A stretch of 64,000 bases of DNA from Oryzias latipes. Taxonomy: Eukaryota > Chordata > Actinopteri > Beloniformes > Adrianichthyidae. A program made the translations under genes and the position numbers. The DNA is taken from the NCBI RefSeq assembly GCF_002234675.1, contig NC_019863.2, forward strand, positions 1,813,609 through 1,877,608, written 5' to 3'. Below the pieces are notes generated by a model. It searched no databases. It was not told the DNA's origin and saw nothing but the letters and a program-made list of their open reading frames with translations. Of the stretch, positions 57,301 through 64,000 are shown piece by piece (the first letter of the stretch is position 1; every line of letters begins with the position of its first letter).

Positions 57301-60300
57301 TCTGCACTTGCCCAGCAGTCACCACATGAGCATATGGCAGCTCTCAACAGTGGGGCCATATCTATAAGTGTAAGCTGTTAGAGATTGTAATAACAACAGA
57401 TGTCACAGACATGCAGGCTCCGCCCTTCAGTGGTCCGCTCCTCATATGTCTGTTTATTCCACAATGACTCCTGATGGACTCCCACCATGTTGGAGCAGCA
57501 GGGGTCGTTTCCTGACTCTATAATCCTCAAAGGTCTCACCTCGGTTGCATAAACAAAGTCTGCATCGATTGACATGACTGCCGTCCCCCTCCTCGTCTGC
57601 AGGAGCAGTTGAATAAGCAGCGGGCCACTGAGGCACGCCTGGAGGCGGAGAGGAAGCGCCTGCGGGAGGCTCTGGAGGCCGCCGAAGCTCGAGCCACCCG
57701 GGTGGAGCTGGGGAGGCGCAGCCTGGAAGGGGAGCTGCAGAGGCTCAAACTCGGTCTGGGAGACCGGGAGGCTGAAAGCCAGGCCTCACAGGAGCGCCAC
57801 GACTGTTTGCTCAGACAGGTACGGGCCACACGGTGGTGCAGCGCTTGGCACTCTCGCCTCATAGTGAGGTTCAAATCCCTGCTGGGACCTTCCTGTGTAC
57901 GCGTTCTCCCTTGTGCATGGGTGGGTTTTCTCCAGGTTCTCCAATTTTCCTCAAACATTCAGTCCAGAAACAGGCTTGATAGGTCCTGGTTGTCCTGAGA
58001 TATGGTTCTCATTTAACTTACCTGGTTTATATAAGATAAATAAACAGAAAGTAGTCAGTAGCCGCGGTTAAGTGAGCAAAATGTCTTTGATTGGTTCAAA
58101 GACCAGATTAGAATTGAACTGTGTACTTGGGCCCAGAAAAACTCTCTCTGATTATAACAAACGTTTACATACGCCACACTTTCGGTCGGAATAAATCATT
58201 TGGACATGCGCAGAACTAACTAAAAACCCTGAAACGCCCGTAGAAGAAGAAACATTGAGTTCTGTTGTAAACAAACAAAGCTGCAGCATAGAGCGAGAAG
58301 ATCTTCTAAATGTGATTTTATTATTGTTAGGATTATTATTAAGTGCCTGTTAGCTCATAATTTGTTTTATTCTGTGCGGTCAGTGGTTTATTCTCGGCGC
58401 AACAGACCAAGAAGACGGGTTAGCGTTAGGCTAACACGTGCTAACAACATCTAGCTTTGGATGAACTTAAAATCCACGCAGTCAATGCTGCTATCTGCAT
58501 CTTGGCTGCACGTAAATATGTGGGAATAACATCAGCCTTTATTTTGTCGGGACACGACTGGAAACACAAATTTAAATGATTGTTTACACGGTTTCTCAGG
58601 ACTGTGTGGAGATGATTCAAAAGCTGCCTCCGTTAGCTCACACACCGTCCCAAAGCTGCTCCTCTGATGGGAGACACGGTTCTCCTGAGTCCTGCTGCTC
58701 GACAGACTGGGGTCTGAAACCTCCTCTGCAGCAAACACCGTAACAAAGCTCCCTCCCCTGCCCGCAAACACAAAGCTACGAGTCCGGCTGCTCTGCTCAG
58801 AGACATAGAGCGGTGTGAAGCAGCCGGCCAGTCCTGTTGGCGCTCCAAAGCTTTCTCTCAGCGCCACACCGTCTATGCATGACGTAAAGCCAGAGCAGTA
58901 GTGACCCATGATCGGAATGCACTGTTTATATGAAGCCCGATTGGATCAACAATCAGCATAACCCACCTATCTATATATTTTTTTTTCATTTGCTCCTGAT
59001 TCACAGCTATTTAAATATAGAAATACTCAGAAATGAAATGTTATGCATACATTTCTTTATATATGTACTCTATCATCAGAAAGAAATGTAAAAAAACACA
59101 GCAAAAACATCATTTCCATCAGAGTGGGGGTTTTCTACTGAAGTGTAAGCACAGAGTTACACAGGGCGGAACTCACTTTTAGTTTGAAACACTGAAGGGT
59201 CTTTTAAAACCTGCAGGTGGCGGAAGGAGAAGCACAAGTCTCTCTGCTGCAGACAGAGGTGGACAGACTGAGTCAAGCTCTGCTGAAAGCTCAGGAAGGG
59301 GAAGCTGCTCTGAAGCAGAAGGTCACGACTCTCAGCCAGAGCCTCCAGGAGGCTGCAGCTGATCACAGCAGCACGCAGACTCGCCTCACTGCTCTGCAGA
59401 AAACACTGAGCTTGGTGGAACAGGACAAAAGACTTCTGCAGGTGAGTGGGTCCACAAGGGGAGGATGGAGCCCAATCATAAACACTGATTATATGTGCTG
59501 TTCAGGAGAAGATGGATGAAGCCCGCACTTCTGTAACTGAAGCAAAGAGAAGCATGTTTGCTCTCACTGAGCGCGTGCAGAGCCTCCAGGGTGAGCTGAC
59601 CCAGAGTGAACTGCTGAGAGAGGAGCTGGAGGCGGAGCTTAAGAACACACAGGAGGTCAGAGCAAAGAAGACAAACTCTGTGGATGTCTAATGACAGGAA
59701 ATAAGAAACCAATCTGATCTCCTTCCCATCAGGCACTCCGACAGCGCTCAGGAAGTTTGGCAGAGACTCAGCACAGCATCCAGAAAGCTCAGACGGAGCG
59801 GGCAGCTGTGGAGGAGCGTCTGCTCGCACTGCAAAGAGCTGTGGCTCTGCTGGAGACAGAGAAAAAAGATGCAGAGAGGCAAGCTGCAAGGCTGGAGAAG
59901 GACAAGGATGCACTGAGGAACACGTTGGATAAGGTTGATAATCTTTCATTCTCACCAAACAAATCTTTTGACCGTCTTTGTGCATCTAAAGCCCCATCTG
60001 TGCCAAGTCAGGTTGAAAGGCAGAAACTGAAGTGTGAGGAGGGCAGCATGCGGCTCTCAGCAGAGAAGACCCGGCTGGACCGCTCCCTGAACGCAGTGGA
60101 GCAGGAGCTGCAGGAGGCGCAGCAGCAGATGCTGATGCTGCAGGTGACCGCGTCAAACTCCAGCGCTCACTCCACTGCCAGCACGGCTTTACCAAACCCA
60201 GCTGGAGCGCTTTCAACACCCAAATGAACACTCGCTCTGTGACTTAGCAGAAATATACAACTGTTGTGAATCAGCAGAGATGAATTACGTTAGCCGAAAG

Positions 60301-61341
60301 AACACCGGAGCTAAAGCTCTGGTGGAGAACTTTTCACGTCATTTAGGAGGTCCGCCGTGAAGATTTACACAACTTCTTCCCTTAGTTTATGATGTCAATT
60401 TTTGGTTTAACATTCTCATCCAACCACATTTGATGTTGTGTATTTGGTTACACGCGGTCACATAGTTTTCTGGTTGCTTGAAATCTTCAGCTCTTAATCA
60501 TTTTCTCGCTGCTAAAAATTGAGATTTATTATTTGTTTTTAACCACAAAAACGGTGTTGGCAACAAAACCAAAGCTTCTTTTAGGCTGAAGCTGAAAACT
60601 GAAAGTAATAAAACGCGTTTGTTTATTGCTTTTTACTGCGAATCCCTTTCATCTGACTGCAAACATGGCCTGCAAAGAAAAGCATCCATTGACAATGACT
60701 CACGGATGCTTGTGAAGCCAATAAATGTTTAAAACGTACGGGGAAAGAAGCTTCATATCGCACGTTAGACGTTGCATTTGTCGCTCAAACATGTCAATGG
60801 TCTAAACTTCTACATTCACCGCTGAATCTCAGAATACAGTGGGTCACGAAATGTATTCAGTCAGCCACCAACTGTGCAAGTTCTCCCACTTAAAACGATG
60901 AGAGAGGCCTGTCATTTTCATTTTAGGTGCACCTCAACTATGAGAGACAAAATGAGAAGAAAAATCCAGAAAATCACCACAACCACTGGTGGCTTCTCTA
61001 TTTGATAATTCCAAAGGGTTATTTTCAGAAAGTAAAGTCCAGAAAGATCTCACATGGCCTCAAGATTGATGATAAATAAAACGTTAGCTATAGTAGAGAG
61101 ATTTCTCTTCCTTTTGTTCCATTTTCTCCCCTCTAAGTTCTGGTCTCTCCTGGGTGTCTTTGATTAGACTCAGCTGGCTGAGATGGAGCAGGCCCACAGT
61201 GGGTGTGAGGGTTTGCTGCGACAGCGGGATGAAGCTCAGCAGGAGGCGGAGAAACTGAGGAACAGCTGTAAGGACCTGGAACGCACTCTGAGCACCAGAG
61301 AACGAGCCCACCGGCACCGAGTCAAAGGACTGGAGGAGCAG
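39302..61341 (+). CDS. crocc: Rootletin (ciliary rootlet coiled-coil protein), 3' end not in window
   Basis: Thirty-six exons can be joined in frame (5952 nt, about 1984 aa; human rootletin is 2017). Rootletin polymerises into the striated ciliary rootlet and the fibres linking the centrioles. The start MSAAENSDSDPSKLESVIRR matches the family N-terminus. The globular head follows: VREIVTKNLSD, SLQEENRVLQGELARLEDLL, AYQEGQQRQAQLVQ, LQYKKRCGDLEQKLQEKS. After that almost everything is heptad coiled coil rich in E, Q, L, R and A. The Ser/Pro-rich break in exons 27-28 (55490-55612, 56626-56710) and LDPDTLRSGLRDFLQELRDA match the human linker. The last readable exon ends RERAHRHRVKGLEEQ; the short final exon(s) were not found. 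All donors are GT; several are weak. Exon coordinates are in the next three entries. Confidence 0.95.
40608..41152 (+). repeat. Family R repeat in crocc intron 3
   Basis: It contains GTCCAGTTTAGATCCAGATT, CAGAATGGAGCAGAGCAGGG and CTCTGCTCCTGATTTACA, matching the copies at 17822-19180 and 38049-38440. Its right edge has TTCTCATTGGAGAGG, close to the inverted end seen at 63540 (ACCCACTCCAATGAAAA). Non-coding. It ends about 60 bp before exon 4. Confidence 0.55.
42644..42773 (-). repeat. SINE tail in crocc intron 9
   Basis: An exact 12-bp duplication, TGGGAAGAATGT, lies at 42632-42643 and 42774-42785. On the minus strand the 130-bp insert has CGACAGACTGGTGACC and ends in the ATGAATAAATGAATGGATGA-type tail. 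Same family as 11915-12089 and 28880-29227. It lies 50-60 bp upstream of exon 10, next to where the branch point should be. Confidence 0.9.
43484..46762. repeat. Minisatellite, 28-bp unit, about 117 copies (crocc intron 11)
   Basis: The 3279-bp array repeats a 28-bp unit with two fixed parts: a GC-box-like core GGCGGGGCGGG and a TGAGCCTCATGAAA part with the palindrome TCATGA. Sites vary in few positions: GTAGG or GGAGG, GGGGC or GGTGC, and GAGCCTC or GAACCAC. Runs of variant units recur: a three-unit cluster with GAGATGG, then GTGAACCACATG, appears at 44301, 45085, 45421 and 46459, pointing to block duplication. One unit near 46088 is 31 bp long (CATGATGAAGG). A short open frame at 44656-44883 (-) is only a by-product of the repeat. 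Confidence 0.97.
47482..48185. mobile_element. Inverted-repeat element, copy C, carrying an hAT-like insert
   Basis: The left end ATTGACTGTATA is cut off by an insert (about 47492-47640) and resumes AAGGAACTGGACTGAGAG at 47652. The right end is TCCAGTTCTCACGTATAGTC then AAT. The body matches copies A and B (for example TGACCAATAGAA and CTTCCTGTTTCAAACACCAG). It lies in crocc intron 12. No ORF of interest. Confidence 0.65.
47492..47640. mobile_element. hAT-like short element nested in copy C
   Basis: It begins CAGGAGTGTCAAACTCCAGG, close to the common fish hAT-type terminus, and ends near the worn inverse TTTTGACCCC. Internal blocks (CAGAAATCCTGCCTTAGCTG and AGCCAATAAGGAGC) are typical of that family. 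The 8-bp duplication cannot be read exactly because the right end has decayed. Confidence 0.6.
52497..53602. mobile_element. Non-autonomous DNA transposon in crocc intron 23
   Basis: The left end GGCTACGTTCACACTGCAAG and right end CCTGCAGTGTGAATCTAG are inverted (shared core TTCACACTGCA). Subterminal sequence is rich in CGATC/GATCT/CGAC blocks and in GCGAC motifs. The inside is non-coding and includes an unexplained CG-rich middle. ORFs such as 52801-53076 have no family motif. The superfamily is not decided; fish Harbinger/ISL2EU-type elements often have such ends. Confidence 0.6.
55855..56400. repeat. Possible inverted-repeat element in crocc intron 27
   Basis: The stretch opens AAGCTATGTTCACACCGGCC and includes CATCACGCGTTAAAGCGGCC, a pattern of short fish DNA elements. 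The right end is not clear; candidate sequence is around 56310-56380 (GTGTGAGCACC, then TTCAAGAACCCGTGTTTAG). No coding capacity. Confidence 0.4.
57823..58040 (+). repeat. tRNA-derived SINE at the start of crocc intron 31
   Basis: The head has an A-box-like CGGTGGTGCAGCGCTTGGC and a B box GGTTCAAATCC (57868-57878). The body has GTGGGTTTTCTCCAGGTTCT, and the tail reads TTACCTGGTTTATATAAGAT. It is a full-length copy by appearance. It starts at about the fifth base of intron 31, right behind the donor (57819). Confidence 0.8.
58041..59130. other. crocc intron 31 repeat-derived sequence
   Basis: The stretch at 58070-58970 shows blocks found in fish DNA transposons (CGGTCGGAATAAATC, then ATGATCGGAATGCACTG, then CAGCATAACCCACC). 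The last block recurs at 37850-37930. The part at 58960-59130 matches the end of family R. ORFs on the minus strand (58532-58909) have no family motif. I see no gene. Confidence 0.45.
60836..60980 (+). repeat. Solo end of a Tc1-like element in crocc intron 35
   Basis: It begins CAGTGGGTCACGAAATGTAT and continues with AGCCACCAACTGTGCAAGTT and TCAACTATGAGAGACAAAAT, the terminal repeat of the Tc1 family seen at 30865-31819 and 61420-62886. No transposase part is attached. Confidence 0.8.
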
Positions 61342-61419
61342 GTCTGGTTTCATGACTCTGCTTCTGTCACACACCTCACCTCAGCGCAGAACTACACACA
61401 CCGGCCGCTTGATTAGGTA

Positions 61420-62886
61420 CAGCGGGGCAAAAAGGTATTTAGGCAAGTTCTCCTCCTTAAAAAGATGGAAAAGGCCTCTAGTTTTGATCATAGTTGGACC
61501 TAGCAGATAAGATACAAAATAAGAACAAAATCCAGAAAATTATATTGTCTGATTTTTTTAAAAGAATTTATTTGTAAAGTAAGTATTTAGCAAAGGTTCA
61601 ACTCAGTACTTTATTTTCCCTTTGTTGGTAATGACAGCAGTCCAACATTTTCTGTGAGTCTTCTCAAGGTTTTCACAAACTGTTGTTGGTATTTTGGTCC
61701 ATTCCTCCATGCAGATCTCCTCTAGAGCAGTGATGTTTGGGGTTGTTGCTGGACAACACAGACTTTCTTCTCCCTCCAAAGATTTTCTATGGGGTTGAGA
61801 TCTGGAGACTGGCTAGGCCATTCCAGGACCTTGAAATGCTTCTCATGAAGCCACTCCTTCGTTACCCGGGCAACGTGTGTTTGGGATGGTTGTCATGCTG
61901 AAAGACCCAGCCATGTTTCCTCTTCAATACTGATGGAAGGAGGTTTTCACTCAAAATCTAATGATTCATGGCCCCATTCATTCTTTCCTTACATGGATCA
62001 GTCACCCTGGTCCCTTTGCTGAAAACAGCCCAAATCATGATGCTTCCACCCCCATGCTTTACAGCAGGTCTGGTGTTCTTTGGATGCAACTCTGCATTCT
62101 TTCTCCTCCAAACACGACGACTAGAGTTATCACCAAAAGTTCTATTTTGGTTTCATCTGACCATGGGACATTCTCCCAGTCCTCTTCTGGATCATCCAAA
62201 TGCTCTCTAGCAGACTTTAGACGGTTCTGCACATGTACTGACTTTAGCAGGGGGACACGTCTGGCACTGCAGGGTTTGAATCCCTGGTGGTGTGTTACTG
62301 ATGGTACCTTTGTTACTTTGCTCTCTGCAGGTCATTCACTAGGTCAGCCATGTGGTTCTGGGATTTTTGCTCACCGTTCTTGTGAGATTTTGTGGGGAGC
62401 CCCAGATCAAGATTATCAGTGATCTTGTATGTCTTCCATTTCCTAATAATTGCTTCCACAGCTGATTTCTTCACACCAAGCTGCTTACCGGTTGCAGATT
62501 CAGTCTGGTGCAGGTCAACAATCTGGTTTCTGGTGTCCTTAGACAGCTCTTTGTTCTTGGCCATAGTGGAGTTTGGACTGTGACTGTTGGAGGTTGTGGA
62601 CGGGTGTCTTTATCTAGATAACCAGTTCAAACAGGAGCCATTATCACTGGTGGAGGACAGAGGATCCTCCTACAGAGGAAGGTACAGGTCTGTGAGAGCC
62701 GGAAAATCCTGCTTGTTTCTAATAAATACTTATTTTACTCAATAATTTACTAATAAATTCAGTAAAAAATCAGACAATGTCATTTTCCGGATTTTGTTTC
62801 TCATGATTGAGATGAAAAATTACCGGCCTCTCTCACCTTTTTAACTGCAATTGGTGGCTGACTAAATCCTTTTTTTTGCTCCACTG
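61420..62886 (-). mobile_element. Tc1-like DNA transposon, near full length, downstream of crocc exon 36
   Basis: The ends CAGCGGGGCAAAAAGGTATT and ...TTTTTTTGCTCCACTG are inverted and flanked by TA at 61418-61419 and 62887-62888, the standard Tc1 target. The length is 1467 bp. It carries a broken transposase on the minus strand. It lies immediately after the last crocc exon found, so it probably sits in the final intron. Confidence 0.88.
61700..62564 (-). pseudogene. Tc1-like transposase, broken
   Basis: The N-terminal part (62564-62313, MAKNKELSKDTRNQIVDLHQ) is the helix-turn-helix region, including QLGVKKSAVEAIIRKW. Downstream on the minus strand are pieces of the DDE core (near 62160-62040: the WSDETK-type region and KHGGGSIMIW-type region) in changed frames. 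A block near 62225-62320 does not fit the transposase well, suggesting further damage. No intact frame remains. Confidence 0.8.
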
Positions 62887-62888
62887 TA

Positions 62889-63110
62889 GACCTTTCTAGC
62901 TCTGGGTTTGACCCCTTTGACCTTTAGAACTGCCTTAATCCTTGGTGGCATAGATTCAACAAGGTTCTGGAAACATTCCTCAGAGAGTTTGGTCCATAAT
63001 GTCATGACAGCATCACACAGTTGCTGCAGATTTTATCAGCTGCACATCCATGATGCTGATCTCCACCACATCCCAAAGGTTCTCTATTGCAGTGTTTTTG
63101 TAGTGTTCTA
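62889..63110 (-). pseudogene. Tc1-like transposase C-terminal remnant (different family)
   Basis: Read on the minus strand this gives fragments resembling the usual Tc1 C-terminus (LWDVVE, then CFQNLVESMPPRIKAVLK). It directly adjoins the 61420-62886 element, so that element appears to have landed in an older Tc1-type remnant. It is frameshifted. Confidence 0.55.
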
Positions 63111-63536
63111 TTGCAGGCACACTTTCTCCTTGACAAAAATCCCGCGGCACACCAGCATCCAAAAATTAAAAAAGGAGAAACTCATAGTCTGTATTGATCT
63201 ACAGTCCCTCTGCAATCTTATGTGCATTAATTGTGGTGGAAAAAGCTGGAAGTTGCAGCTGTTTTTTCTAAAAGATTTAATCAAAGTTAAGTTTGTTACA
63301 GATGGACTGGAACAACCACCTAGAGTTTATAAAAGCAAAAACAAAATGTTTACACCCTCATTTTGATGACATTTTTCTCAATTGTGGAGACTCGTATAAA
63401 TACACAAATCTTCTGGGAATGAATTTTTGTAAATCAAATCTTTTGATTTTATAATTGAGCTCAAATTAGCACAAATAAAGGAGCAGTTGGGCTTTGTTTT
63501 TCACTTTGGACTCATTTGTAGAATCCCAGCTATTAA

Positions 63537-63960
63537 AGACCCACTCCAATGAAAACGGCGTTTTTAACATGTTCCTGTGGCATTTTTCTGATGATGGCAG
63601 ACATATATAGAGAAAATTACGGTTAGCTTAAAATGCATTTCTGAGTGTTCTTTATTCAAATCGTTATGAATCAGCAGACAAGAAGGTGCCGTTTGAAAAA
63701 GAGCTTATTTGTGACAGGAAATATGCTGGGCGGGTCAGAAGCTCCCTGCTCTGCTCCACAATGGGTAAAATGGAAGGGGGACAGGGTTGGCACCCACAGC
63801 CCCGTCCACAACTATGTCTGATAAACTCATGCCGCTCTGCAGAAAATATGTCTTAGAAAACGACTGGCTTTTGGATTTATGCTGAAAACAGCAGAATCAT
63901 AATGAAAAGACCACTGAGAACGCTTTGAGCATGGATCAAAAGATGACTGGAGTGGTACTC
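63537..63960 (-). repeat. Family R repeat, near-complete copy
   Basis: The left end GACCCACTCCAATGAAAACG and right end GATGACTGGAGTGGTACT give short inverted termini around CACTCCA. The interior (minus strand) includes the GAATCAGCAGACAAGAAGG and CTCCCTGCTCTGCTCCA blocks that match the other copies in reverse. It is 424 bp and has no coding capacity. It shows what a complete copy looks like. Confidence 0.6.
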
Positions 63961-64000
63961 TAAAAACCGTAGATGACTGTTCCCTGTATGTGGGAGGAGA

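Larger units (their letters stand above)
54355..61341 (+). other. crocc: crocc exons 24-36 (distal coiled coil and linker)
   Basis: Exons are 54355-54593, 54667-54826, 54929-55096, 55189-55612, 56626-56789, 56889-57009, 57083-57246, 57603-57818, 59217-59441, 59506-59655, 59733-59933, 60012-60143 and 61168-61341. Motifs conserved with human include EVERSRLEARRELQELRRQ in exon 25, FLQELRDA in exon 28, RRSLEGELQRLKLGLGDREA in exon 31, RLEKDKDALRNTLDK in exon 34 and LSAEKTRLDRSLNAVEQEL in exon 35. Intron 34 (59934-60011) is 78 bp, in frame and without a stop. A tRNA-derived SINE starts about 5 bp inside intron 31. Confidence 0.88.

Noticed and set aside
57826..57900. Functional tRNA gene
   Set aside because: A and B boxes are present, but the sequence continues as a SINE body and tail without a proper acceptor stem.

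Overview
The window is vertebrate nuclear DNA, almost certainly from a teleost fish. The genes have many small exons with GT-AG introns, and the spaces between and inside them are crowded with fish-type mobile elements: Tc1-like, Harbinger and hAT elements, L1/Tx1-, RTE- and L2/Rex-like LINEs, tRNA-derived SINEs and many short inverted-repeat elements. The repeat mix would fit a medaka-like (Oryzias) fish, but the species is not proven by anything read here. There are no bacterial-type operons, no CRISPR array and no convincing functional tRNA or rRNA gene.

Three protein genes are readable, all on the + strand and in this order: szrd1 (CDS 13871-15898, 4 exons, 159 aa), necap2 (CDS 20735-29992, 8 exons, 256 aa) and crocc, rootletin (CDS from 39302, 36 exons readable to 61341, about 1984 aa; the last exon or exons lie beyond the window or were not found). 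The same three genes are neighbours on human 1p36.13, so this is a conserved block. The exon models were assembled by hand from splice signals, phase and remembered family similarity; for each the summed CDS length is a multiple of three.

Layout. 1-13,380: gene-free, repeat-derived DNA, with an RT fragment at the left edge, a Tc1-like element (about 503-3940) carrying a Harbinger element, a second RT fragment (3956-4405), AT-rich DNA, and a minus-strand L1-like LINE (9116-13365) that carries two later retroposons. 13,480-16,260: szrd1. 16,260-20,580: nested inverted-repeat elements and a SINE. 20,580-30,720: necap2, whose second intron holds a 5'-truncated LINE with an extremely C-rich + strand (G-rich in LINE sense). 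30,720-38,600: Tc1, hAT and inverted-repeat remnants. 38,640-61,341: crocc with a CpG-rich promoter, a minisatellite of about 117 copies of a 28-bp unit in intron 11, and SINEs and DNA transposons in other introns. 61,342-64,000: Tc1-like elements and another inverted-repeat element.

The three genes share no pathway. SZRD1 is a small SUZ-domain protein, NECAP2 works in clathrin-coated vesicle traffic, and rootletin builds the ciliary rootlet and centrosome linker. I found no convincing new biological system. The most useful observations are a probable GC-AG intron in necap2, the minisatellite with tandem GC-box motifs, a short inverted-repeat family with 4-bp target duplications, several datable nested insertions, and a few odd splice contexts in crocc.
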